This document shows, in pieces, positions 1 through 8,353 of a stretch of DNA of 64,000 nt. Every line of letters begins with the position of its first letter. Position 1 is the stretch's first letter. A model generated the notes under the pieces. That model had not been told where the DNA came from. It was given only the letters and a program-made list of their open reading frames with translations, and searched no databases. Both the position numbers and the translations under genes were made by a program. Source of the stretch: Salisaeta longa DSM 21114 (GTDB lineage Bacteria > Bacteroidota > Rhodothermia > Rhodothermales > Salinibacteraceae). The stretch lies in assembly GCF_000419585.1 (NCBI RefSeq), contig NZ_ATTH01000001.1, positions 1,510,005-1,574,004 of the forward strand, written 5' to 3'.

Positions 1-284
1 CCGCGCGGCAAGCCTTCTTCCTGCAGCACGCGGCGGCCCGCACGCGTCGGCTCGCCGGTGGTCGTCGAGCGCTTGCCAACGGCCGCGTAGCGCGCCGCGG
101 TAAGACTCATGCCGTTGGCCGTCCACACGTGATGCAGGTGCTGCGCCACGGTCCACCCCGAAACCGACGGAACGGCGGCAACGAGCACCGCCTCGGGGCC
201 GTCAAGCAGCGCGGCTTGCTGCTCATACAGGGCGCTGAGTTGATCGTATTCGACGTGCGGATCAATGGTGGGCATCGGGGGCAT
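1..284 (-). CDS. DinB-like family protein (partial, C-terminus outside window)
   Basis: The frame is open from an ATG at 284 (a second in-frame ATG lies at 275) to the left edge, so only the N-terminal 90 or so residues are visible. The stretch SGWTVAQHLHHVWTANG resembles the first helix of DinB/YfiT-type four-helix-bundle proteins, whose His residues help bind a divalent metal. Such proteins are often thiol transferases or damage-inducible proteins of unknown substrate. The gene follows the Lon-like gene at 319 on the same strand with a gap of about 35 bases, so it may be the last member of that leftward run. The assignment rests on one motif in a partial protein. Confidence 0.5.
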   Translation of the reverse strand, partial: MPPMPTIDPHVEYDQLSALYEQQAALLDGPEAVLVAAVPSVSGWTVAQHLHHVWTANGMSLTAARYAAVGKRSTTTGEPTRAGRRVLQEEGLPR

Positions 285-318
285 GGAGGATGAGGAACAG
301 GTGTGCCGGCAGGTATCA

Positions 319-2619
319 TCAATGCACGCGCTTCGCCCACTCCGGATTCCACTGCGGGGTGGTGCTCCACCCGCGGCCCGTCCAATACTGCATGGACTGC
401 ATGTGCGCGCGCACCTCCTCCGTAGTCAAGCGGGCCTCGGGCTGTCCATTCGCGACCATCGTCCGCACCTGCGCGTCGTAGTGGGACGACGTGCCAATCC
501 ACACCGGCTCCAGATCGTGCGCCAACCGGACAACGATGTAGGGGCAGTTGTCAGGGTCGCCCGATATGTTAGGGCCTTCGTTGATGTACACCTCCAGGTA
601 CCGCTTCTTTATCGTGAGCCGAAAGGGCTTGCTGTAGGTGTTAACCCGAAGCGTGTGGAAGGCCGTTTGCGGAAGCCGCACGTAGGCCCGCTCGGCTGCC
701 GAGGCGATGTCGCGTACGTCGTAAGCAGCGGTATGAGGCGCCATGCCCTGGGGGTAGCGCGGATCGAGCACCACCAGGATCGGCTCCTCATAGCTGTTAT
801 TAATACCGGCCGCGATCAGCTCTTTGATACCATCGCCATCCAAATCAAAGGCCTCCGGCTCGGTGGTAAGATGCCCAGGATGCACGTAGCGGCTTCGTAC
901 GGTACCCGTTGTCCCGTCGAATTGTACAATGACGCACGGGAAGTAGGGCGAGTGGTTGGCTTGTACCCACACGCGCGGCGGCCCTTGGGCCGTAGCCTTC
1001 GTGATGATCAACGAGCGCGGCACATAGCGATCGCTCGTGTCCACAAACGGCTTCTGTGGAAAGACGAGCCCCGGGCGAATCGCGCGCCGCCAGAGCAGCG
1101 TATCTGCACTCACATTTTTACACTGCACCGTCGGCGCTCCGCCTTGGATCCAGCACACCTCGTTCGTCGCGTCGCCCGCAAGATCGCGCAGCGCATAGCT
1201 ATGGGGCGAGGCGCGCTGTACAAAGTGCTCGCCCACCGTGATTCGGTCTACCACATCGCCGCCTGCATTCACCAAAACCATCTGTTCGCCTTGCAGCCGC
1301 ACCGCTGCCGGATTCTGGTCGATCGGTCCATACAGCATGCCCGCAAGGCCCATGCTCAACAAAACGACGAGCAGAGCAGCAACGGTGGTATAGCGATTGG
1401 CCCAAAGGACGCGCAAGGCGTACTGCGCGCGCCCTTCGGTGGTGCGCACCACAAGGCGGCGGTGCGCAAACGTATCGGAAAGGCTGCGCACACCCACAAC
1501 ATCCAGGTGCCCGTGCGGATGCCGCCGGCGCAACGCGTCGCGGTGAGCAAGCGCCTGTTGCTCTTGCGCGCGGGGCACGGCCAACGTGGTTAGCGGACTA
1601 AAAAACGCGGCGGCAACTTTTGCGGGGAGCGTCTCTTCAGCCACGCTCTTTACCTGCCCGGTGGCCGACACCCGTCCGGTGTACGCCACGGTACGCGGCA
1701 ACGTCTCGCGCACGCGGTTGGCCGCTGCGCACTGCACAGCCGCGCACGTGGCCGCGGCAAGCCCAAGCACCGCCGATGCGCCGTGCAGCGACGTGCGCGG
1801 CGACGGCGCGAAGCGCAAGCTCACATGCCACGCGTCGGCGAGCAGCGACGCCTGGCGCAGGTACTGCTGGGCGCTGTCTTTTATAGCGCGCACCACGCGT
1901 TCCTCCACGGGCGCCGTGAGGGTGAGCCGAGGGCCGCCCACAGCATCTCCTGTACGACGGCACGTGGCCTGGACGGAATACAACGTACCGGCCGCGCGCT
2001 GTACGCCATTTGAATCCTGTTGTGCCGACGCCGTGGAACGAAGCGCGCGCTCTGCGACCGGCACGCACGGCCCAAACGTGTCGGGCATCCATTCCTCCAC
2101 CACACGCGACAAGAACTGTGCGGCCGGCGGGGGCAGTGTGTACCATTCCAGCATGCGTGTTGCGCGCTCCTTAGGCAACTCTCGCATATCGCCTCGCTGA
2201 ACGTTTGCGTCCCCTTCTACCGGAAGCACATCACGGCCGCTTAAGATGTGAGCCGCAGCGTGGACATCACCGGCGTACAGGTACCCGCGGGCCGCGCAGC
2301 GCGCCAACGCATCGGTGCCCGCGCGCCACTCGTCCAACGTCCGCAGAACTGTCACCCCACGACTCCAGGCGCGCATCCGACGCGCCAATGCGGCTACCGG
2401 GCGGGGGGCAACGCCTGCTGCTGGTAACGCCTCTGCACAGCGCGCAATCGGATGGGCCAGTTCCAACAAATGCGAGGTATAGCCGGGTACCGGAGGCGGC
2501 GGGATGTAGGGGACGATTTGTAAGAGGCGCCACTGGGCCGACGCATTGGCGCCCAGCACCTCGAAGATGTGCTGCACGCGCCGCTCCGTCCGAAACGGAT
2601 CCTGCGAATATGCTGGCAT
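319..2619 (-). CDS. Membrane protein with Lon-type (S16) protease-like domain and VCBS/FG-GAP-like C-terminal module
   Basis: A 766-residue protein. Residues 1-225 show no known domain. Residues about 230-385 resemble the Lon proteolytic domain: GASAVLGLA (Ser282) aligns with the nucleophile loop GPSAG, and YTGRVSATGQV matches the following strand. The usual catalytic Lys in GG[VL]KEK is replaced by TLPAK, so the only candidate Lys is Lys334, slightly shifted. A single membrane segment follows (about 411-430). The C-terminal 330 residues include FDLDGDGIKEL (591-601), a Ca-binding loop typical of FG-GAP/VCBS repeats. No AAA+ domain is present. This suggests a cytosolic protease-like domain anchored to an exported sensor-like domain, but activity is uncertain because the dyad is atypical. 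It lies 108 bases downstream of the anti-sigma-like gene and is probably in the same unit. Confidence 0.55.
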   Translation of the reverse strand: MPAYSQDPFRTERRVQHIFEVLGANASAQWRLLQIVPYIPPPPVPGYTSHLLELAHPIARCAEALPAAGVAPRPVAALARRMRAWSRGVTVLRTLDEWRAGTDALARCAARGYLYAGDVHAAAHILSGRDVLPVEGDANVQRGDMRELPKERATRMLEWYTLPPPAAQFLSRVVEEWMPDTFGPCVPVAERALRSTASAQQDSNGVQRAAGTLYSVQATCRRTGDAVGGPRLTLTAPVEERVVRAIKDSAQQYLRQASLLADAWHVSLRFAPSPRTSLHGASAVLGLAAATCAAVQCAAANRVRETLPRTVAYTGRVSATGQVKSVAEETLPAKVAAAFFSPLTTLAVPRAQEQQALAHRDALRRRHPHGHLDVVGVRSLSDTFAHRRLVVRTTEGRAQYALRVLWANRYTTVAALLVVLLSMGLAGMLYGPIDQNPAAVRLQGEQMVLVNAGGDVVDRITVGEHFVQRASPHSYALRDLAGDATNEVCWIQGGAPTVQCKNVSADTLLWRRAIRPGLVFPQKPFVDTSDRYVPRSLIITKATAQGPPRVWVQANHSPYFPCVIVQFDGTTGTVRSRYVHPGHLTTEPEAFDLDGDGIKELIAAGINNSYEEPILVVLDPRYPQGMAPHTAAYDVRDIASAAERAYVRLPQTAFHTLRVNTYSKPFRLTIKKRYLEVYINEGPNISGDPDNCPYIVVRLAHDLEPVWIGTSSHYDAQVRTMVANGQPEARLTTEEVRAHMQSMQYWTGRGWSTTPQWNPEWAKRVH

Positions 2620-2727
2620 GTAGGTCGCTGGTCACTGATTATTGGGACGCACCCTATTTCCGCTGCACCGCTGTACGTGCCCCTATCCATACCATACGCA
2701 ACGCCATGCATTTAGGCTACACCGGTT

Positions 2728-3546
2728 TTAGTACACGTACAGCGTTCCTTCTACAAGCTCGTCCGGGGGGTTGCTGGAGAAGTCGCTTATTGGAATCGTA
2801 GCTCTGCCGCTGTCGAGGTGCACCGTACGCACCTCGTCTGCTACCACGAGACGCACAAATTGAAGCGTACGAACAGCAACCGACCGGACACCCACCTGCA
2901 ATTGCAGCACATCGGCGGCGGGCCACGACGCACGAATCACGTGATTGCCACCGCACGCAAGCGGGCCGCGGGGGGCGCGCGCCGCACGAACTTCGGCCTG
3001 GCACACGCACCGGTAGACGGTCAACGGCGCGGATACCTCGTCGGGCTGCGCCGTATCGGGCACGGGCACGCCCTCCTCAAAAGACAACGGAATAAGCGGC
3101 GATTCCTGTCCAAGCGCAACCACTGCGTGGTGCAGGTGCTCGGGGTGGCGGGCCAAGCCGAACGCGTAGGTCGTCCCCACACGTTCGTCGCGCATCAGGC
3201 GCACCATCACGCCCGCCTGTTCGGACGCAAAGGTTTGGAGATGACGGAAGGAGGGACCGGTGCCGTCATCGGCCATCATGCGCGTGGGCCCATGCGGCGC
3301 GGTGTGCGGGGTGAGCCGGATGGTGCGGGGCGTTGAGGGGCGGCCGCCTACGATCTGACGCAACTGCTCATCCGATGGCTCGGGCGCCTCCGCGTAGGCG
3401 TCATAAAACGAAGCCAGGCGCTCCTTCCACAGGCGCGCCTCGGGGTCTGTGGCCAGCATCCGTTCCACCGCCGCGCGCGCACCTTCCGTGAGCGCCTCGG
3501 GATGCGATACGTACTGCTCGATGCGTTTCTCGTCTTGGGGTGACAT
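2728..3546 (-). CDS. Anti-sigma/FecR-like protein without a membrane segment (hypothetical)
   Basis: A 272-residue soluble protein. The N-terminal 50 residues (EQYV, LTEGARAAVERMLATDPEARLW) resemble the start of anti-sigma factors and FecR-like regulators, where a short helical pair follows 'yl.gel...e...fe..la.dpe'. No zinc-finger HxxxCxxC motif and no transmembrane helix are seen. Residues 60-272 look like a beta-rich domain ending in a short Gly/Thr-containing tail (DELVEGTLYVY) and match no family I recognise. The gene lies 118 bases downstream of the regulator-like gene and 108 bases upstream of the Lon-like gene on the same strand, which supports a regulator / inhibitor / protease grouping. 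The function is inferred from the N-terminus and context only. Confidence 0.4.
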   Translation of the reverse strand: MSPQDEKRIEQYVSHPEALTEGARAAVERMLATDPEARLWKERLASFYDAYAEAPEPSDEQLRQIVGGRPSTPRTIRLTPHTAPHGPTRMMADDGTGPSFRHLQTFASEQAGVMVRLMRDERVGTTYAFGLARHPEHLHHAVVALGQESPLIPLSFEEGVPVPDTAQPDEVSAPLTVYRCVCQAEVRAARAPRGPLACGGNHVIRASWPAADVLQLQVGVRSVAVRTLQFVRLVVADEVRTVHLDSGRATIPISDFSSNPPDELVEGTLYVY

Positions 3547-3664
3547 AATCCGTTGCTCGTTCGTGTGCGTAGGCCCGAACGCGAAGCGGCCCGGGAAGCC
3601 GCGTGCCGATGCGTTGTTGTATGATCCTTACGATGAGCCGCCGCTGCTGATTGTGCAGGCGCTC

Positions 3665-4765
3665 TTAGGAATCCGCACGCTCACCGTACGCTGCCTGTAG
3701 CCGGTCGATGAACCGCTCGCGGATGCAACGCACCATATATTCAAAGACGGCCCGGTGATCGCTTCGGTAGGCTGTGCGCGTCAGTGGCATATCGCATGCG
3801 TCGGCGGCGGCTGCGCGCAAGGCGTCGTGCTGCGTGGGCGCGGCGTGCGGGTGCACGTAGCTTCCTTCAAGGTAGCGGATGGCACCCTGCACGTAGGCCT
3901 CGTACCACGCGGCAGACACTTTGCCCGAGGCCACGTACGTACGGCGCTTTTCGGAGGCCACCGCGGCGGCCACGTCTTGGATGAGGGCTGCGGCTTCCGC
4001 TCGCATCAGCGCGGGCCCCGCGCCGGGCGCTACGTTTGTCGACGCACCGGCCTGTACGTGCACGTGCGCCGCCCGGATGGCCTGCGCCAAAGCGGTTACC
4101 GGCACCCACGGCGGGTGGGCGGGATGCGTGCGCAGCAGATCGGCAGCGGCCTGCACCAACGTGGGCGTCTGTGCGCCGGTGCGCGCCACGCGGGCCAGGC
4201 GGGCCTCAAGGCGTTCGCGCGGCATCACCGGGCCGTGCGCGTCGTCGGCTGCGGCGTCGGCACAGGCCACATGCAGTGTGCCGTGCCGGCGCACGAGCGT
4301 CAGCGCCTCGGTGGTGCGCGCGCAGCGCTTGACCGAGCGGATGGTGCGCGCCAGCGACGGGTCGGCCGCGCCGTACGTTTCGAAGACCCGATCGGTAACG
4401 GCGCCGCTCACCAAAGGCCGCAGCCATGGCGGGACGTCCGCGGCTGATGACGGGAGGGCTTCGGACTGTGCCGCGTAGCGCTCAAACACGGGGAACGACC
4501 CGTCGGCGGTTTGCGCAAACAGCTCGGCGATGCAGTCGAGCGCCCAGTCTTCGTAGGACAGGCCCACCAGCGCCCGGTTGGCCCTGCGGTGCTTGAGCGC
4601 AGCGTATGCCAGGCGGTAGCAGATCCGCGCCACTTGCTTTACGGCGCTGGGGCGGGCCGTACCTTCTACCACCGCACGGAGCGCGCGCGCATCGTCGGGC
4701 GGTGCGTGCTCCGAACGACCGAGCGGGCGAGCAGCCGGAGCGCGTGATCGTAAGGGAAAAGACAT
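3665..4765 (-). CDS. Unrecognised helical protein, possibly sigma-like regulator
   Basis: The chosen start is ATG 4765 (MSFPLRSRAP), giving 366 residues, because a promoter -10 box overlaps the upstream in-frame ATG at 4813. The open frame itself runs up to 4852. The protein is all-helical and Ala/Arg-rich. The segment LSYEDWALDCIAELFA, followed by PWLRPLVSGAVTDRVFETYG and ADPSLARTIRSVKRC, is reminiscent of sigma-factor region 2-like helices. I could not identify a clear region 4 helix-turn-helix. Placement as the first gene before an anti-sigma-like gene and a Lon-like membrane protease suggests a transcription regulator controlled by proteolysis, but this is inference. Confidence 0.35.
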   Translation of the reverse strand: MSFPLRSRAPAARPLGRSEHAPPDDARALRAVVEGTARPSAVKQVARICYRLAYAALKHRRANRALVGLSYEDWALDCIAELFAQTADGSFPVFERYAAQSEALPSSAADVPPWLRPLVSGAVTDRVFETYGAADPSLARTIRSVKRCARTTEALTLVRRHGTLHVACADAAADDAHGPVMPRERLEARLARVARTGAQTPTLVQAAADLLRTHPAHPPWVPVTALAQAIRAAHVHVQAGASTNVAPGAGPALMRAEAAALIQDVAAAVASEKRRTYVASGKVSAAWYEAYVQGAIRYLEGSYVHPHAAPTQHDALRAAAADACDMPLTRTAYRSDHRAVFEYMVRCIRERFIDRLQAAYGERADS

Positions 4766-4811
4766 GGCACCTGAATGTGGGGAAAGGGGAGCATTGACAC
4801 TGTAAGCGCTC

Positions 4812-4840
4812 ATTATACAAAAGCAACCCCACCGATGCAA
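4812..4840 (-). promoter_or_regulatory. Sigma70-type promoter TTGCAT-N17-TATAAT
   Basis: On the minus strand TTGCAT (4840-4835) is followed by exactly 17 bases and a consensus TATAAT (4817-4812). Transcription would start near 4805, about 40 bases upstream of the ATG at 4765. The same -35 hexamer with the same spacing recurs at 22939-22967, which supports a common housekeeping promoter type. Confidence 0.65.
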
Positions 4841-5090
4841 TAGGATACGCAAAGGTGTTAGAACTCACGGTTTCTAAGCCCAAAACACCTTCAGGATGCC
4901 AGAACAGTCGCAGCGCAGGGACTTGCCTGTAGCCATCAGAATGGGTACTGCCCCGTGGTGTCCCGGTCAAACGACTCACCCTTTCCAACCGGCGCACGCC
5001 CCAACATAACATCTCTACGTAACATCAGCGCATCGGTACGCGTGCTGTGTATAAACGCTTTCCGTAGCCATCACATAACGCACATGCCCC

Positions 5091-5522
5091 ATGCCAAAAT
5101 CTCCTGAGAGCGCCGCATCGACCTCTTCGGAGGCGTCAGCGTCACAAGAAGATGCTGCAGCCCATGATGCTGCGGCCCATGGTGCTACAGATGAGGACTC
5201 TCATCCATCGGGCGAGTTGTGGCTGCTATGGAACGAACACCTCCGCTACCTCTCTTCCATAGGCATCGTCTTCACCGGTGGCATCCTGACGCTCATTCAA
5301 ACGACCGCGCTGGAGGTAGGTCCCGATAGTTTAATCCCGATGGGACTTTTCTTGGGCGGCACGCTTGCCTCCCTGTTTGCGCAAAGCAGTATCGTTGACG
5401 CGGCAACCAATCGCAAAAATAAGGTGCCAAAGGCTGCAAAGATACTACGCGTCGCATCGTTTTCCCTGCTTGGCGGCGGCGTGGGGTATTTTCTAAAGTC
5501 TGTCTTCGATCACTTTACGTAG
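5091..5522 (+). CDS. Small multi-pass membrane protein, hypothetical
   Basis: A 143-residue protein. The first 45 residues are polar, Ala/Ser/Glu-rich and probably cytoplasmic or disordered. Three hydrophobic segments follow: about 51-72 (YLSSIGIVFTGGILTLIQTT), 80-100 (LIPMGLFLGGTLASLFAQS) and 121-141 (ILRVASFSLLGGGVGYFL). I recognise no family. It stands alone, divergent from the regulator run at 3665-4765 and convergent with cinA. Composition matches the surroundings, so it looks like a real, lineage-specific gene rather than a shadow frame. Confidence 0.6.
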   Translation: MPKSPESAASTSSEASASQEDAAAHDAAAHGATDEDSHPSGELWLLWNEHLRYLSSIGIVFTGGILTLIQTTALEVGPDSLIPMGLFLGGTLASLFAQSSIVDAATNRKNKVPKAAKILRVASFSLLGGGVGYFLKSVFDHFT

Positions 5523-5540
5523 GCGGCCTGACACCTATGG

Positions 5541-6782
5541 TTACGGATTCGCCTGCGTGTCGTCCAAGAGGTGCCGGCGGATGGTGTCGAGCGCCACGGT
5601 GCTAAACAGCTCCTGATTCAAGATGCGGTCGTTTACGAGTTGTAGGCGCCGTGCGTGTGTGCCGTGGGCGTCGGCGTATCCGACCCAGATGGTGCCGACC
5701 GGTTTTTCGTCGGAGCCGCCGGTGGGGCCGGCAATGCCGGTGGTTGAGACGGCCACGTCGGCCCCGACGGCCGCGCGCGCCCCGGCGGCCATTTGGCGCG
5801 CCACGGGTTCGCTCACCGCCCCGTGGGCCTGCAGGTCCTGCGGCGACACGTCCAGCAGGCGCTCCTTCACATCGTTGGCATACGCCACAATGCTTCCCAA
5901 GAAGTACCGCGACGACCCGGGCACGCGCGTCAGCCGCCGGGCCACGAGTCCACCGGTACAGCTTTCGGCAGTGGCCACCGTCAACCCGCGATCACGAAGC
6001 ATGCGCCCGAGGGCCGCTTCCAGCGTGTCGTCGCCCGTCCCAAAGATGTAGCGGCCAATGCGGTCTCGCAGCGCCTCCTCCAACCGATCCAGATCGGCCG
6101 CCGCCGCGGGCCCTTCGGCGGTAAGCCGCAGGCGCACCCCGCTGGTGGACGGCAGGTACGCCAGCTCCAGCGAATCATGCAGCAGATCCGTAAGGTCGCC
6201 GATTTTTTCTTGCAGGCTCGACTCGGGCACGCCCGTGGTGAGGAGCGTGCGGTGCTGCAGCGCCCGATCGGTGGCCGCTTCCAGGCGCGGCTTGACGGAC
6301 GATCGGAAGATGGCCTTCATCTCCTGGGGCACACCCGGCAGCACCACCAGCACCTGCGTGCCGTCGTCGTACCACAGCCCCGGCGCGGTGCCCGTCGGAT
6401 TGTCGAGCAGCTCAAAGTCGTCTGGCACGTCGGCCAGTTGCGCGGCCGCCGCGGGGACGGATCGGTCGCGGCGCGTGTAATACGCCTGCACGCGCTGCCA
6501 CAACCCCTCGTCCCGGTGCAGGGACTTGCCCACGTGGGCGGCCACCACCTGCTTGGTGATGTCGTCGTGCGTAGGCCCCAGGCCGCCGGTGGTAATGACG
6601 AGGTCGGCCCCCGCCGCCCGATCCAGCGCTTCGTGCATGGCCGCAGGGGCGTCGCCCACAGTTACGGCTTGCCGAACGCGCACGCCCAAGGCGCTCAGCT
6701 GCTCGCCCAGCCACGCCGCGTTCGTATTGACGGTTTGCCCCATGAGCAGTTCGTCGCCGATGGTGAGCAGGTGGGCATCCAT
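5541..6782 (-). CDS. cinA: CinA-family protein (nicotinamide mononucleotide deamidase-like)
   Basis: The start is taken at MDAHLLTIGDELLMGQ (ATG 6782), which matches the usual family N-terminus; the longer frame to 6815 adds 11 unlikely residues. This gives 413 residues, the normal length. The N-terminal MoaB/MoeA-like domain shows TTGGLGPTHDDIT. The C-terminal PncC-type domain shows TAESCTGGLVARRLTRVPGSS and TGIAGPTGG. CinA proteins recycle NMN through deamidation and the N-terminal half can hydrolyse ADP-ribose-like pyrophosphates. It lies 11 bases after pyrE and forms a leftward pgsA-pyrE-cinA run, an arrangement often seen because pgsA and cinA commonly sit together. Confidence 0.9.
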   Translation of the reverse strand: MDAHLLTIGDELLMGQTVNTNAAWLGEQLSALGVRVRQAVTVGDAPAAMHEALDRAAGADLVITTGGLGPTHDDITKQVVAAHVGKSLHRDEGLWQRVQAYYTRRDRSVPAAAAQLADVPDDFELLDNPTGTAPGLWYDDGTQVLVVLPGVPQEMKAIFRSSVKPRLEAATDRALQHRTLLTTGVPESSLQEKIGDLTDLLHDSLELAYLPSTSGVRLRLTAEGPAAAADLDRLEEALRDRIGRYIFGTGDDTLEAALGRMLRDRGLTVATAESCTGGLVARRLTRVPGSSRYFLGSIVAYANDVKERLLDVSPQDLQAHGAVSEPVARQMAAGARAAVGADVAVSTTGIAGPTGGSDEKPVGTIWVGYADAHGTHARRLQLVNDRILNQELFSTVALDTIRRHLLDDTQANP

Positions 6783-6793
6783 AATGGTGGGGG

Positions 6794-7438
6794 TTAGGAA
6801 AATTGACGGGACCACGCTTCGGGATCGCGGCGCCAGGTGCGCAGCGTCTCCAAATCGGTTGTGGCAATAGCGCCTGTTGCCTGTGCCACCTCCAAGAGGG
6901 TGCTGTATCCGGTAAGCACATGCAGGGGAACGTCGGCGGAGCGGAATGCGCGGTGTGCAACATCCAGCTCGTACGAAAAGATGGCGAGCACCGCGTGTAC
7001 GGTGGCGCCGGCGTCGCGGAGGGCCTGCACCGCATCGAGCGCCGAGCCGCCCGTTGAGATCAAATCTTCCACCAGCACCACGTCGTCGCCCGGCTGCACG
7101 ACGCCCTCAATCTGATTTTGGCGGCCGTGTTGCTTGGCCGCGCCGCGCACATAGGCCATGGGGGCATCGCGGCGGTCGGCCAGCCAGGCCGCGTGCGGAA
7201 TGCCCGCCGTGGCGGTGCCGGCTACCGTAGCCCCCGGCAGGTCGTACGGCGCGAGCACATCCACAAAGGCATCGCAGATGAACCGCCGCACGTCGGGGTA
7301 CGCGAGGGTCCGGCGGTTGTCGCAGTAGATGGGCGCGCGCCGCCCCGACGACCACGTAAACGGGTCGTTGGGCCGCAGCGCAACGGCATCGATGGTGAGC
7401 AGGTGACGAGCAAGCGTAGAAGCAGTGGCGGAGGCCAT
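6794..7438 (-). CDS. pyrE: Orotate phosphoribosyltransferase
   Basis: 214 residues when started at MASATASTLARHLL (ATG 7438); the longer frame adds a Cys-rich stretch that does not fit the family. The protein transfers phosphoribose from PRPP to orotate in pyrimidine synthesis. The PRPP-binding motif VVLVEDLISTGGSALDAV is complete, and the early FTWSSGRRAPIYCDNR is the orotate-side motif. KQHGRQNQIEG matches the flexible catalytic-loop region. The gene is 10 bases downstream of pgsA and 11 upstream of cinA, so the three are very probably co-transcribed. Confidence 0.92.
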   Translation of the reverse strand: MASATASTLARHLLTIDAVALRPNDPFTWSSGRRAPIYCDNRRTLAYPDVRRFICDAFVDVLAPYDLPGATVAGTATAGIPHAAWLADRRDAPMAYVRGAAKQHGRQNQIEGVVQPGDDVVLVEDLISTGGSALDAVQALRDAGATVHAVLAIFSYELDVAHRAFRSADVPLHVLTGYSTLLEVAQATGAIATTDLETLRTWRRDPEAWSRQFS

Positions 7439-7448
7439 GTACAACCTT

Positions 7449-8051
7449 TCAGGAAAGAGACGACGGATCGGCGGGCATAGACTCTTCTTGCGGACGCAAC
7501 ACGTACAGCGCGCCCGTGCCCAGCGTAAATGCAACCACAAGCACGAGGGCGGCGGTGGGCAGCAGCGACGTGTACAGCACCCAGTCCGCCGCGCGGCCCA
7601 CAATTCCCGGAACGTGAGCCGCTGTGCGCAGCAGCATCAGCATCCACAAGAACAGAAGCTGCAGCATCGTCTTCCACTTCGCGATGCGCAGGGTGCGTAG
7701 CGTGCGGCCTTGCGACTCGACCCATGAGCGGAGGCCCGTAACCACCACATCCCGCAGCGCGATGAGCCCCACCGCCCACCACGGCACCACACGCGGCGTG
7801 AGCACCGCAAACGCGACAAACGTTCCCAGCACCAAAAACTTGTCGGCCAGCGGATCCAGAAACTGCCCGAGCCGCGAGCGCACATTCATCTGTCGGGCCA
7901 GGACGCCGTCGTAGTAATCGGAAGCCGATGCCGCCATAAACAGCACGACCGCCCCGGCCTGCGCGGCCAACGAAGGCACCGACAGCAGCACCAACACCAG
8001 CGGCGTCAGCACGATGCGGCCGATCGTCAAAATGTTGGGCAAGTGTCGCAT
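7449..8051 (-). CDS. pgsA: CDP-diacylglycerol--glycerol-3-phosphate 3-phosphatidyltransferase
   Basis: 200 residues from MRHLPNILTIGRIVLTPL (ATG 8051), the usual PgsA N-terminus. The CDP-alcohol phosphotransferase signature D-G-x2-A-R-x8-G-x3-D-x3-D is intact in YYDGVLARQMNVRSRLGQFLDPLADK, with 4-6 hydrophobic segments around it. It makes phosphatidylglycerophosphate at the inner membrane, the precursor of phosphatidylglycerol and cardiolipin. It is the first gene of the leftward pgsA-pyrE-cinA run; the 300-base gap to the divergent dnaK gene must hold its promoter, though I see no clear -35/-10 pair. Confidence 0.9.
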   Translation of the reverse strand: MRHLPNILTIGRIVLTPLVLVLLSVPSLAAQAGAVVLFMAASASDYYDGVLARQMNVRSRLGQFLDPLADKFLVLGTFVAFAVLTPRVVPWWAVGLIALRDVVVTGLRSWVESQGRTLRTLRIAKWKTMLQLLFLWMLMLLRTAAHVPGIVGRAADWVLYTSLLPTAALVLVVAFTLGTGALYVLRPQEESMPADPSSLS

Positions 8052-8285
8052 AGGGCAGAAGCGTCGCGTCCGATCTGTTCGTATTGGCGGCCTTCTGCAC
8101 AGTTTCTCTGTCACACCGAATTCTTGACGCCGCCCGCCCCACATCTGCCATACCTGACGGACTGACACGCCCGCCCCTGGGACTGCGCCCACAGTACTCT
8201 GTCATTGTGACGCTTTTACGACGGCCGCACCCGCGCTACACGCCTCGGCATTGTTCTTGACGCTTATGGATGCGTGAACATGCTG

Positions 8286-8303
8286 GAGTGATCACCTGCG
8301 CAA
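8286..8303. repeat. Left arm of inverted repeat flanking dnaK
   Basis: GAGTGATCACCTGCGCAA lies in the dnaK leader, 51 bases before the ATG. Its reverse complement, with two extra bases (TG), occurs just after the dnaK stop at 10292-10311. Both arms contain the palindrome GTGATCAC. The match is too long to be an obvious accident. The role is unknown: operator copies or mRNA end pairing are both possible. Confidence 0.55.
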
Positions 8304-8353
8304 AGGCATTCCGGCGCTCAAGCAATTGCAAAACGAACGAATAGCAGTCACTC

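Noticed and set aside
265-1593. 442-residue plus-strand frame opposite the Lon-like gene
   Set aside because: No domain; the minus strand frame has S16-like, membrane and VCBS-like features.
8200-8353. CIRCE (HrcA) operator before dnaK
   Set aside because: The TTAGCACTC-N9-GAGTGCTAA pattern is absent.
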